From positions 1-12,705 of the forward strand of contig JAGQXA010000210.1 of NCBI GenBank assembly GCA_020436865.1: a stretch of DNA of 12,705 nucleotides. Reading direction: 5' to 3'. The DNA is from Saprospiraceae bacterium. GTDB taxonomy: Bacteria > Bacteroidota > Bacteroidia > Chitinophagales > Saprospiraceae. The translations under genes were made by a program, and so were the position numbers. The notes beneath the pieces are model-generated. The model saw nothing but the letters and a program-made list of their open reading frames with translations. It did not search any database and was not told the origin of the DNA. Shown here piece after piece: positions 1 to 7,367 of the stretch. How positions within the stretch are numbered: position 1 is the stretch's first letter; each line of letters starts with the position of its first letter.

Positions 1-1405
1 ACAACTGCCGGGGCTTCGGCGCGAGGGCCAGGATAAAACACAGAACCGGCCCGAAAAACGTAAGCAAAGTGATCAGGAAGAAGTCCCAGGTAAAGATGAT
101 CCCGAAACCGGGGTCGAGCGCCAGCACCGGCATCGTGAATTCGCGGCCGGCCGTCACCCAGGTCAGTTCCTGCCAGTGACCGAAGAAACTCGGCAGGAAA
201 ATATTGGCATTGACCATGAACAGGAAATAGAGTAAGGTCAGCGGAAGGTTCAGGGTCGGGAACAGGATATCGAGTTTCTCCGTCCAGCTGATGTTGCGGG
301 CCTTGATCAGCCAGTTGAACTTCCTGGCGAGGAATTCGCAGGTGCCGCGCGTCCATTTCATATGGCGAATGCGGAAGGCCCGCACGCTGTCGGGAAAGTC
401 TTCGTAGCAGACCACGTCTTCCACGAAGCGGCCGCGGTAGCCTTTTTCGCGGGCGTGGATGGCGAAACCGAGGTCTTCGCTGACGATATCCGGAAACCCA
501 CCGACTTCCTCCCAGGTCTTGCGGCGCAGCAGCGCGCCGTGTCCGAGGAACATCACGAAGCCGTACTCGTTGCGCAGCGGCTGATACCACTTCCAGTGGA
601 TGTCGATCCCGACGCCCAGGGCTTGTGACAGCGAAGACTCGGCTTTCGGGTTGGCGCGATGGTTGGCTTGCACGAAGCCGCAATGCGGATCGGCTTCCAT
701 GATCGGAACCAGTTTGGCCAGGAAGTCGGTCGGAAGGATCTCGTCGGCGTCGGCGATGGCAAAATAGGGCTCGCTGGTGGCCACCTGGCTTAAGCCGTGG
801 TTCATATTGCCGGCCTTAAAGCCTTTGCGGTCGGGGCGGCGCACCACCGTGACCAGATCCGGATAGCGGGCGGCAAAGGCATCGACGCGATCTTTATATT
901 CTTGTTGGGAACTATCGTCGAGGATGTACACCTGGTAATTCGGGTAATCCTGCTGCACGCACGAAACGACGCTGTCTTCGACGAAGTCGTTGCAGGTGGT
1001 GTAGAGCAGGGCGACGCCCGGGAACCCTTTCATCGGCTGCGCGGCGAGGGTCCGCTCTTCGTTCTTTCCGAACCAGCGCACATACAGCGAGAAGAGCACG
1101 ACCGACACGTTGTAGATCCCGTACAGCCAGGCGAAATTGATGAACAGGATAAAGGCAAACAGGGCCAGCCAGGAGGGAAAATTGTAGGCCATGTCGAGCA
1201 GGCTCCAAAGGCGCGGCTGGAACCAGCATACGGCCATCGTCCAGGTGGCGAATACGAACATGTAGAGTCCGGCCTTGGGGGCCAGGTCGACCCAGGGGCG
1301 GTCGGTTCCGGCCGGCGTCGACCGGTCGGGCATGATCAACGTACGTTCGAGCGCGAGGTCCGGGTTGGCTACATACACCCGGTCTTTTGTATCTTTCGTA
1401 ATCAT
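1..1405 (-). CDS. Membrane glycosyltransferase family 2, processive (cellulose/PNAG synthase-like); 3' end beyond the window
   Basis: The ATG at 1405 opens a frame that stays open to the left edge, giving 468 residues without a stop. Two hydrophobic segments (about 47-63 and 80-108) precede a GT-A domain at about 128-350, and two more follow (about 381-400 and 434-460). Motifs of processive GT2 enzymes are visible: LDDS (D163, D164), ADAD (D219, D221), GHGALLRR (287-294) and SED (D311). The QxxRW motif position reads RHMKW (347-351), so it keeps only the Trp and a basic residue in place of Arg. Such enzymes polymerise a nucleotide-sugar at the inner membrane and pass the chain outwards; the sugar cannot be told from the sequence. 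The gene lies 159 bases after a YaiO-like barrel gene on the same strand, a pairing that recalls E. coli yaiO/yaiP. An in-frame GTG directly before the ATG is an alternative start. Family call firm, substrate unknown. Confidence 0.9.
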   Translation of the reverse strand, partial: MITKDTKDRVYVANPDLALERTLIMPDRSTPAGTDRPWVDLAPKAGLYMFVFATWTMAVCWFQPRLWSLLDMAYNFPSWLALFAFILFINFAWLYGIYNVSVVLFSLYVRWFGKNEERTLAAQPMKGFPGVALLYTTCNDFVEDSVVSCVQQDYPNYQVYILDDSSQQEYKDRVDAFAARYPDLVTVVRRPDRKGFKAGNMNHGLSQVATSEPYFAIADADEILPTDFLAKLVPIMEADPHCGFVQANHRANPKAESSLSQALGVGIDIHWKWYQPLRNEYGFVMFLGHGALLRRKTWEEVGGFPDIVSEDLGFAIHAREKGYRGRFVEDVVCYEDFPDSVRAFRIRHMKWTRGTCEFLARKFNWLIKARNISWTEKLDILFPTLNLPLTLLYFLFMVNANIFLPSFFGHWQELTWVTAGREFTMPVLALDPGFGIIFTWDFFLITLLTFFGPVLCFILALAPKPRQL

Positions 1406-1564
1406 CACACTTTATTTTAGGCGCCCTTCCTTTAGCGGGCTACCTCTACCGTTAGTTAAAGCGCTCCCCGTTCCGGCATGTGCTTAGCAACTCCTTCACT
1501 AAACACACACCGGTCATGGGAAACAAACACCAAAAGGGCAAGAACAAATGACAGTTATCCTTCT
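1406..1564. other. Spacer between the barrel gene and the glycosyltransferase gene
   Basis: This 159-base stretch has no plausible gene. I found no TAnnTTTG-type promoter and no strong hairpin followed by T residues on the minus strand. The best stem is a 4-base GCCC/GGGC pair near 1422-1440, too weak to call. The lack of a terminator or a new promoter fits cotranscription of the two minus-strand genes, but it does not prove it. Confidence 0.5.
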
Positions 1565-2917
1565 CTAGCGTTCCAGTCGCAACTTCAGACCGGCCGAGAT
1601 GGCCACGAAGTCCTGGTAAAATCCTTTTTCATAGCGCACGGCCAGCAGGCCCCACACGGCGGGGTGGAAGGGCAGAACGGCCAGACCGTTCAGGCCGAAG
1701 GCATTCTTTTCGGCAGAGGGGCCTTCGATCAGGCCGCGGCCGTAGAGCGCGCCCAGTTGCACCTCGTATCCTCCCAGGCTGCGGTAGCCGCCGGTCAGCA
1801 GGAATCGATGTTCGGGCGAGTCGGTATCTTGTGGGCGCACGTAGTAGTAGGTGGGTTCCACATAGAATCCGTCCTGCAGGGGAAACCGCATGGAGGTATA
1901 GCCCATCCATTCGGTCGACAGGTCGGAAGAAAACCCGGCGAACCCGCCCACTTTCAGGCTAAGGCTGCCGGGTAGGAAAAACACCTGTGCTCCATGTACA
2001 AATTGCTGATTGATATCGTCGGGAAACAGCCGCCAGCCGTACTCTACCTCCGACAGGGTCTTCTTGTTCCAGAGGTAAACGGTACCGCCGGACACCGAAT
2101 GGGCATCCTGGTTCTGGCGGGCGAGGTTGAGAATGTCGAGCGACAGCGAATGGTCGTATTTGAAGAAAGGCCGCCACTGGTCGCCCAACTGCAGGGCGAG
2201 GTTGAGACTGCGCAGGCCGGCGGCATTTTCGCCTTCGTCGAGGATGGAATAGCCTCCCCATACGTCGAGCGACGCCAGCGGGGCTGCCGTGCGGCTTTGC
2301 AGTAGCAAGCGGCCGGGCTCTTCCATGGTTGGAAAGCGCGACTCGGCCTGCTGCAGGGTCTGCCGTGCCGATTTGACGTGCCCGCCTTCCATTTGCGCGA
2401 GGCCCAATCCCAGATAGTACTCGGAATTGTCGGGGGCCTGTTCGTGCAGTTTCTCGAAAATAGCCTCGGCTTCGGCATAATCGCCTTTCCACAGGTAGGT
2501 GTAGCCGAGTCCCTTCAGGCCTTCTTCTGAGGCGGGCTCGCGCTGGCTGAGTTCGCGGAAGAGGAGTTCGGCCTTGTGGTAGCTGCCCGCCCAGGCCAGA
2601 TTGTAGGCCAGGCCGGTCAGAGCCGGCAGGTTTTCCGGATCGAGCAGCAGGATCTCGCGGAAGGCCGATTCGGCTTCATCGTATTTCCCCATCCAGGAGA
2701 AATTGTAAGCCCGGGCCAGCAAGATCTCTTCCAGCCCCGGATGTTGTTCTAGCAGTCCTGCCAGCAAACGGTCGGCTTCTTCGTGCTGCCCTTCGAACGA
2801 CAGCTGCCGGATCTCGTCGAGCGTCTGGGCGTGACCGCCAAGCGGCCAGGCGAGAAGGCAATAGAGCAGCAGGCTGCCGAACAATGGTTTAACAAGCGTG
2901 TGGAGGATATGTCTCAT
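1565..2917 (-). CDS. TPR protein with C-terminal YaiO-like outer-membrane beta-barrel
   Basis: The product has 450 residues. The start at 2917 is supported by a good signal peptide (hydrophobic 8-25, likely cleavage after A30 in GGHA-QT). Residues about 33-205 contain roughly five TPR units with the usual spacing (for example MGKYDEAESAFREILLLDP and KGDYAEAEAIFEKLHEQAP). Residues about 210-450 alternate polar and aromatic/hydrophobic residues with many Gly and Tyr, as in an outer-membrane barrel. The order signal peptide, TPR, barrel matches the YaiO family and, in plan, the export porin PgaA. The protein probably sits in the outer membrane with its TPRs in the periplasm. It is followed on the same strand by a GT2 synthase gene, so a role in exopolysaccharide export is inferred. 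The C terminus (LKLRLER) lacks the common final aromatic residue. A convincing promoter lies just upstream. Confidence 0.85.
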   Translation of the reverse strand: MRHILHTLVKPLFGSLLLYCLLAWPLGGHAQTLDEIRQLSFEGQHEEADRLLAGLLEQHPGLEEILLARAYNFSWMGKYDEAESAFREILLLDPENLPALTGLAYNLAWAGSYHKAELLFRELSQREPASEEGLKGLGYTYLWKGDYAEAEAIFEKLHEQAPDNSEYYLGLGLAQMEGGHVKSARQTLQQAESRFPTMEEPGRLLLQSRTAAPLASLDVWGGYSILDEGENAAGLRSLNLALQLGDQWRPFFKYDHSLSLDILNLARQNQDAHSVSGGTVYLWNKKTLSEVEYGWRLFPDDINQQFVHGAQVFFLPGSLSLKVGGFAGFSSDLSTEWMGYTSMRFPLQDGFYVEPTYYYVRPQDTDSPEHRFLLTGGYRSLGGYEVQLGALYGRGLIEGPSAEKNAFGLNGLAVLPFHPAVWGLLAVRYEKGFYQDFVAISAGLKLRLER

Positions 2918-2959
2918 ACCGCAATTTTTGAAGTTTTGAGAATGGGTCTTTCAATACTC

Positions 2960-2990
2960 CAAAAGTAAAGGCGGCAGAGGCCCGGCCAAA
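2960..2990 (-). promoter_or_regulatory. Bacteroidota-type promoter for the barrel/glycosyltransferase genes
   Basis: Read on the minus strand, TTTG (2990-2987) is followed after exactly 19 bases by TACTTTTG (2967-2960). This matches the Bacteroidota sigma factor consensus of a -33 TTTG and a -7 TAnnTTTG, with the usual spacing. A start site near 2953 would give a 5' leader of about 36 bases before the ATG at 2917. The match is seen directly; its activity is inferred. Confidence 0.65.
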
Positions 2991-3000
2991 CTTATTATTG

Positions 3001-3032
3001 CTGAACGGGAAAAGGAGGGCGCCGAACGGGAA
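3001..3032 (-). promoter_or_regulatory. Paired direct repeat, candidate LytTR operator
   Basis: On the minus strand TTCCCGTTCGG (3032-3022) and TTCCCGTTCAG (3011-3001) form an 11-base direct repeat with one mismatch and a 21-base start-to-start distance. The published LytTR site is two imperfect repeats of [TA][AC][CA]GTTN[AG][TG] separated by 12-13 bases. Here CCCGTTCGG and CCCGTTCAG each match 8 of 9 positions (only the first differs), with 12 bases between them. The pair lies between the stop codon of the LytTR regulator and the -33 box of the next gene, a normal place for an activator. Assignment to this regulator is inference. Confidence 0.5.
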
Positions 3033-3782
3033 TCATTCTCCCACCAGCCACTTCTTGAAATGCGGGGAACGCTCGGTGCTGACGATGGTTTCGATCTCGC
3101 AGGGCGGCTCGAGCTGGATCTTTACCCTGGATTTCGAATAGGAATACATCTCGCCAATGGCCTGGATGTTGACGAGGAACTGCCGGTTGATCCGGAAAAA
3201 GGTGCGGCTGTCGACGAGTTCTTCCAGCTTCTCGAGCGATTCATCGAGCGGATAGCGCTTGCCTTCCCGCGTGACGATAAAGGTGATCTTGTTCTCCGTA
3301 TAGAAATAGGCGGCGTCCTTCATCTCGACCACGCGAATGTTCTGCCCCAGGCGGATCAGGAAGCGCTTCTCCTGATTGGCCGATTGCAGATTTTCGGCCA
3401 GCTTTTGGTAGTCGATGGTGGTGGTCGACCGCCACTTGCCGAACTTCTGCAGGGCGCGGGTCAGTTCTTCTTTCTTGATGGGTTTGAGCAGGTAATCGAG
3501 GGCATTGACCTGAAAGGCCTGGATGGCGTATTGGTCGTAGGCCGTGGTGAACACGATGGGGCGCTCGATATTCAGGTGGTTGAAGATCTCGAAGCTGGCG
3601 CCGTCGGCCAGGTGAATATCCAGAAAAATGAGGTCGGGAAAGGTATGACCTTCCGCCCATTGAAGGGTCGCCTCGATGCTGTCGAGCACTTCTATCACTT
3701 CGATGGTCGGGTCGATCTCGCCGATCAGTTTTTCCAGTCGCCGGGCGGCGGTCGGTTCGTCTTCTACGATCAGGACTTTCAT
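3033..3782 (-). CDS. LytTR-family response regulator
   Basis: The product has 249 residues. The receiver domain (about 1-120) has the acidic pair E7/D8, phospho-acceptor D55 (LIFLD), T79/T80 and K100 (LLKP). The LytTR DNA-binding domain (about 140-246) shows the typical FLIRLGQNIRVVE start, the YFYTENKITFIV strand region and RTFFRINRQFLVN. The ATG at 3782 is chosen because it begins the receiver domain directly; a longer open frame upstream is a shadow of the kinase gene. The ATG overlaps the kinase TGA as ATGA, which implies translational coupling and a cognate kinase-regulator pair. It probably binds DNA as a phosphorylated dimer on 21-base-spaced direct repeats; one candidate lies right after its stop codon. 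Family and pairing are firm, targets inferred. Confidence 0.95.
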   Translation of the reverse strand: MKVLIVEDEPTAARRLEKLIGEIDPTIEVIEVLDSIEATLQWAEGHTFPDLIFLDIHLADGASFEIFNHLNIERPIVFTTAYDQYAIQAFQVNALDYLLKPIKKEELTRALQKFGKWRSTTTIDYQKLAENLQSANQEKRFLIRLGQNIRVVEMKDAAYFYTENKITFIVTREGKRYPLDESLEKLEELVDSRTFFRINRQFLVNIQAIGEMYSYSKSRVKIQLEPPCEIETIVSTERSPHFKKWLVGE

Positions 3783-6658
3783 GGATGGTCGTTTTTGATG
3801 AGCGGTACGGATACTTTGAACTGCCGGTCGGATTCTTCGATCCTGACCTTTTTGTCGGTAAGCAGGGCGTATCGGTTGATAATGCTCTGGATCCCAAAAC
3901 CCGTCGAGGGGGCCGGGGTCAGTTTTTTCTGCAGGTTGTTGGCCACCGTGATGTACCCCTGTTCGTCGATGGCGATCTGGATCTGCAGCGGCCGGCTCTT
4001 GGAAATGACGTTGTGCTTGACGGCGTTCTCGACCAGCATCTGCAGGGTCAGAGGCGCCACGTATCCGCCCTGTCCGTTGAGCGCGAGTTCGAGCTGCAGA
4101 TTCTCGCCGTAGCGATTTTCGAGCAGGTACACGAAGTTGCGGACCAGCTCGATCTCCTCTTCTACCGAAATCACCTCCTTTTCGCGATATTGGATAATGC
4201 TGCGATAGAAATCGGACAGCTTTTCCACGAACCGCACCGCATGTTGCGGCTCTTCCTCGATCATCGCGATCAGCGTATTGAAGCTGTTGAACAGGAAATG
4301 CGGATTGATCTGGCTCTTCAGGGCCTCGAATTGGCTTTCGATCTTCTCCTTCTTCAGCAGGGCTTCCCGCTGCATGCGTTCGTCGCGCAACTTGAGGAAG
4401 AGGTACACCTGCGAGAACCCGAAGGCCGTGCACAGCAGGATGAACCACCACTGCAGCCAGAAGGGCTTGTGGATGGTGAAGGCGTACTCGACGATGGGCT
4501 CCTGATCGAAGGCCTCGTTCTCGGTGGAAGTGACGCGAAAGACATAGCTACCCGGCGGTACGTTGCTGTAGGTGGCCAGCCGGTCGCGCGAGTAGATCCA
4601 GCGCTGATCGTAACCATCGAGCATGTAGCGGTACTTGACGGTGCTCGGGTCGGTGTACCACAATCCGACGTAATCGAAGACCAGACTGTTCTGACGGTGT
4701 GAAAAATCGGAAACGCGCCGAAAATCGATCGGTTCCAGAAAAACGGATACCGAATTGATCTGGGTACGGGGATGGATCTCGAGGTTTTCTTTCAAACTGG
4801 TAAAACGCAGGAGGGCCTGTTGGGTGCCGATCCAGATATCGCCTTCCGAACTTTCGCAGATGGCGTTCAGGTTCGGGTAGATATCCTGGATACCCACCTC
4901 TTCGTCGTAATAGATCAGGTGGCGGGTCAGCGGATCGAGCAGATCGACTCCGCTGGGATGTACGATGAGGATATTGCCTTTGGCATCGGTGGCCAGGCTG
5001 AAGATGGACAGGTCGCGAATGCCTTCCTTGACGGTCAGGTGGGAAAAGCGTTCGCCGTCGAATTCGAAGATACCGTTGCGATCGGTGCTCAGCCAGATGT
5101 GCCCAAGCCAGTCTTCGGTGATGGAATAGACGGTCTTGAGCGGCACTGTGTCGGCCATCGAATAACTGCTGATCCGGCCATTGTCGATCACGCTCAGGCC
5201 TTTCCCGTCGGTGCCGATCCAGGTGCGGCCGCGACTGTCGACGAAGATCTTGTAGACGAAGCCCGTTCCGAGATCGCTTTCCCGGTCGAAGTTGCGGTAT
5301 TTCAGGGGGCCGCCATCCAGAAAACGATCGTTGAACTCGAGCTCGGTCACGCCGCCCAGCGTGGCCAGCCACATTTTGTTGTTGATCCCGTCGATCGACA
5401 GGACATTCTCGTTGGCCAGGCCGTCGGCCGGAGTGATCTGCCGCCGGCGCCCCGTAGCGGGATCGAAGCAGAAGACGCCCTGACCGAAAGTGCCGGCCCA
5501 GATGTGGCCATACTCGTCCTCCTGAAGGCAAACGACATTGAGGTCATAGCTCCCCCACTCTTCGACGAACCTCCAGTTCTCGCTGGAGGAACGGTCGTAG
5601 CGGAACAGGCCGCCCGGCGTGCCGATCCAGAGGCGATGCCGGCTGTCTTCCAGCACGGCCTGTACGCTGCCGCTGGCCGCGGCCAGGAGTTCGAACTGGC
5701 GGTTGGCCGAAAACAGGCCTCGGGTTCGGCTGACGGCCCACACATTCCCTTCCACATCGACGTGCAGGTCGAGGATCTTGGTATTCGATGGGTGATTGGG
5801 CAACTCGAGCGGTTGGAAGGTCTGCGCAGTAAAGGCGTATCGCCAGATGCCCTGGCCGTTGGTACCGATCCATATTTCGTGATCCTCAAATAGTTCGAGC
5901 GCGTTGACGACCCCGAATTCCCAGGGGTCCTGCAAAACATCGAAGGTTTGCTCCTCCAGGTCGTAGCGGCAGACGCCCCGATCGTACATGCCGATCCACA
6001 TGTAGCGCTCGCCTTGCGGCAACAATTCCCGCACGATCTCGTCGGGCAGTCCTTCGGCCTTGGTCAGTCGCTCCAGTTTCTTTTCGCCCTCTTCCACCCA
6101 ACAGATGCTGATGCCCCCGTCGGTGCCGCACCACATCCTTCCGTGGGCGTCGGGTTTCATGACGTAGACATCATCGCCCAGCAGTCCGTCGTCGATGTTC
6201 AAATTGTACAGATGATCCTGATCGAGGTAGTACAGACCCTCGCCGTAGGTCGAAAACCAGATCCGCCCCTGTCCGTCTTCGGCGAAGCCAGTTATGGCCG
6301 CTGCCGGGGTGCCTTCTTCCGGCTGCCAGCGCTGCAGCGATCCGGTGGGATCCAAGCGATAGATATGTCCTTTGGCGAAGCCGATCCAAACGGTGCCGGT
6401 ACGGTCTTCAAACAGTGCCGACACTGCGCCCCCGCTCAGGCTGTCGACCGCAAGGTACTGATAGTCGACGCCGTCGTAACGGAAGGCTCCTTTCGACGTT
6501 CCGACCCAGATGTAGCCGTTGCCGGCTTCCCAGACGAGGTTTACTTCCGCATCCTGGTGTTCTTCCGGAAGCGGATGCGATCGAAAGAAGGGCATTTGCC
6601 CGTCGGCGGGAAGGAACAGGCGCCAAAGGAGGCCAAGGGTAAGAAGAAGTCGCTGCAC
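3779..6658 (-). CDS. Propeller sensor histidine kinase (Reg_prop x14, Y_Y_Y, LytS-type kinase)
   Basis: From the GTG at 6658 the product has 959 residues. Residues 1-21 form a signal peptide (VQRLLLTLGLLWRLFLPADG). About 39-620 contain 14 two-component propeller repeats of the type D..G.IWIGT..G..RYD, enough for two seven-bladed propellers. A Y_Y_Y domain follows (about 657-727), then one membrane segment (about 733-755), a short coiled coil and a His_kinase domain of the LytS/YehU type. The phospho-acceptor is H787 in NPHFLFN, the N-box is LVENAVKHN (N878) and the G-box is STGFGIQS (G920, G922). The large periplasmic sensor probably binds a ligand, often a glycan in related Bacteroidota sensors; none can be named here. 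Unlike hybrid HTCS proteins it has no fused regulator; its LytTR partner overlaps its stop codon. The frame also opens at a TTG (6718), overlapping yceI by 20 bases, but that start adds a charged 20-residue lead before the signal peptide. Confidence 0.93.
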   Translation of the reverse strand: MQRLLLTLGLLWRLFLPADGQMPFFRSHPLPEEHQDAEVNLVWEAGNGYIWVGTSKGAFRYDGVDYQYLAVDSLSGGAVSALFEDRTGTVWIGFAKGHIYRLDPTGSLQRWQPEEGTPAAAITGFAEDGQGRIWFSTYGEGLYYLDQDHLYNLNIDDGLLGDDVYVMKPDAHGRMWCGTDGGISICWVEEGEKKLERLTKAEGLPDEIVRELLPQGERYMWIGMYDRGVCRYDLEEQTFDVLQDPWEFGVVNALELFEDHEIWIGTNGQGIWRYAFTAQTFQPLELPNHPSNTKILDLHVDVEGNVWAVSRTRGLFSANRQFELLAAASGSVQAVLEDSRHRLWIGTPGGLFRYDRSSSENWRFVEEWGSYDLNVVCLQEDEYGHIWAGTFGQGVFCFDPATGRRRQITPADGLANENVLSIDGINNKMWLATLGGVTELEFNDRFLDGGPLKYRNFDRESDLGTGFVYKIFVDSRGRTWIGTDGKGLSVIDNGRISSYSMADTVPLKTVYSITEDWLGHIWLSTDRNGIFEFDGERFSHLTVKEGIRDLSIFSLATDAKGNILIVHPSGVDLLDPLTRHLIYYDEEVGIQDIYPNLNAICESSEGDIWIGTQQALLRFTSLKENLEIHPRTQINSVSVFLEPIDFRRVSDFSHRQNSLVFDYVGLWYTDPSTVKYRYMLDGYDQRWIYSRDRLATYSNVPPGSYVFRVTSTENEAFDQEPIVEYAFTIHKPFWLQWWFILLCTAFGFSQVYLFLKLRDERMQREALLKKEKIESQFEALKSQINPHFLFNSFNTLIAMIEEEPQHAVRFVEKLSDFYRSIIQYREKEVISVEEEIELVRNFVYLLENRYGENLQLELALNGQGGYVAPLTLQMLVENAVKHNVISKSRPLQIQIAIDEQGYITVANNLQKKLTPAPSTGFGIQSIINRYALLTDKKVRIEESDRQFKVSVPLIKNDHP

Positions 6659-6698
6659 GGAATCGAAGTTCTTGATGATAGGAGCGTTGAGCAGGCCG

Positions 6699-7280
6699 TC
6701 AGTTTGCCTCTGCGGCAAATTCGGCCTCGATATGCACCTGGATCACTTCCGCGATCTTCTGATATACGATCTTGGGGATCGTGATCTGGTGTTCGGCCAG
6801 AAGCACGGTAAAGAAGGAGGTCACCGTCAGCCGGCCGTTGCTGGAAACCACCTTGCTGCGGATGATGCGTTCCTGCTCGACCCCATGAATGGTCAACTGG
6901 CCCTTGGCCCGCACGATGTACTCGCCGGGTTGGGTCAGATCTACCTTCTCGATGACCTTTCCCACGAAGGTGGCATTCGGATAGTCGGCACTTTCCAGAT
7001 AGTTCTCGTTGAAGTGCTCCCGCTGCAGCGGGCTGTTGAAGCCCTGGAAGGAGCGGACGGGGATCGAAAAAGCGAAGGAGCGGTCTTCCATATTGATCAC
7101 CCCCTTCAATTCACCGGAGGTCGCTTCGATCAGTTCGAGCGGGGCGTCGGACTTGAAATAGACCTGGGATTTCCCGGTCTTGAAAAGCTCCTGAGCGTTC
7201 AGTCCACCAGAGACGAGCGCGAAGCAGCCCAGGCATACCAGCGGGAACAGGAATTTCTGATTGCACAAGTGTTGGATCAT
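6699..7280 (-). CDS. YceI-family secreted protein
   Basis: The product has 193 residues. The ATG at 7280 begins a clean signal peptide (MIQHLCNQKFLFPLVCLGC, then ALVSGGLNA, cleavage likely after A29). The frame is open further upstream, but that part does not look like protein. The rest is a single YceI domain, a lipocalin-like barrel that binds isoprenoid or other lipid tails. Recognisable stretches are FSIPVRSFQGFNSPLQREHF, the family's ESADYPNATF, and GQLTIHGVEQ. It is probably periplasmic; there is no lipobox at the cleavage site. It ends 40 bases before the preferred kinase start on the same strand, so it is likely the first gene of a yceI-kinase-regulator unit. Family call is firm; its ligand and any role in signalling are unknown. 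Confidence 0.9.
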   Translation of the reverse strand: MIQHLCNQKFLFPLVCLGCFALVSGGLNAQELFKTGKSQVYFKSDAPLELIEATSGELKGVINMEDRSFAFSIPVRSFQGFNSPLQREHFNENYLESADYPNATFVGKVIEKVDLTQPGEYIVRAKGQLTIHGVEQERIIRSKVVSSNGRLTVTSFFTVLLAEHQITIPKIVYQKIAEVIQVHIEAEFAAEAN

Positions 7281-7293
7281 AGCCAAAGATTTT

Positions 7294-7310
7294 CCGGAGG
7301 TTCGCTCCGG
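7294..7310. promoter_or_regulatory. Short perfect hairpin in the yceI leader
   Basis: CCGGAG and CTCCGG form a perfect 6-base stem around a 5-base loop, 13 bases upstream of the yceI ATG. No T-run follows on the minus strand, so it is not a terminator. On the plus strand it is followed by the palindrome TAGTACTA (7311-7318). It could affect yceI translation or be a protein site; no function is shown. Confidence 0.35.
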
Positions 7311-7346
7311 TAGTACTAAGGAAACGCTATTCTCGACAGAATGCCG

Positions 7347-7365
7347 ACAATTTGATAAAAATTGT
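7347..7365. promoter_or_regulatory. Operator-like inverted repeat, ACAATTT-N5-AAATTGT
   Basis: Two perfect 7-base arms (7347-7353 and 7359-7365) flank a 5-base spacer within the divergent intergenic region. The 19-base AT-rich dyad has the size of a dimeric repressor site. The left arm belongs to a 12-base motif found again at 7448-7459. The binding protein is unknown. Confidence 0.4.
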
Positions 7366-7367
7366 GG

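Noticed and set aside
1448..1475. ACCGTTAGT (9 of 9 match to the LytTR half-site) with CCCGTTCCG in the spacer before the glycosyltransferase gene
   Set aside because: The GTT cores are 19 bases apart instead of 21-22 and point away from the gene; single half-site matches also occur inside genes (for example near 1684 and 8774), so chance is likely.
3060..4112. Plus-strand open frame of 350 codons antisense to the regulator and kinase genes
   Set aside because: It mirrors strongly supported minus-strand genes with clear motifs, and its translation shows no domain; GC-rich codon use creates such shadows.
3783..4451. Extended N terminus for the LytTR regulator up to 4451
   Set aside because: The extra residues are Arg-rich and lie over the kinase catalytic domain in another frame; the receiver domain begins exactly at the ATG at 3782.
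4772..5893. Plus-strand open frame of 373 codons inside the kinase gene
   Set aside because: It lies entirely opposite the propeller repeats, which are unambiguous; no signal, motif or repeat is visible in its own product.
7294..7310. Hairpin read as a rho-independent terminator
   Set aside because: No run of T follows on either strand, and it lies in the leader of yceI, not after a gene.
7322..7351. Possible yceI promoter, ATTG-N18-TAGCGTTT on the minus strand
   Set aside because: Both boxes deviate from TTTG and TAnnTTTG and the spacing is off by one; not strong enough to list.
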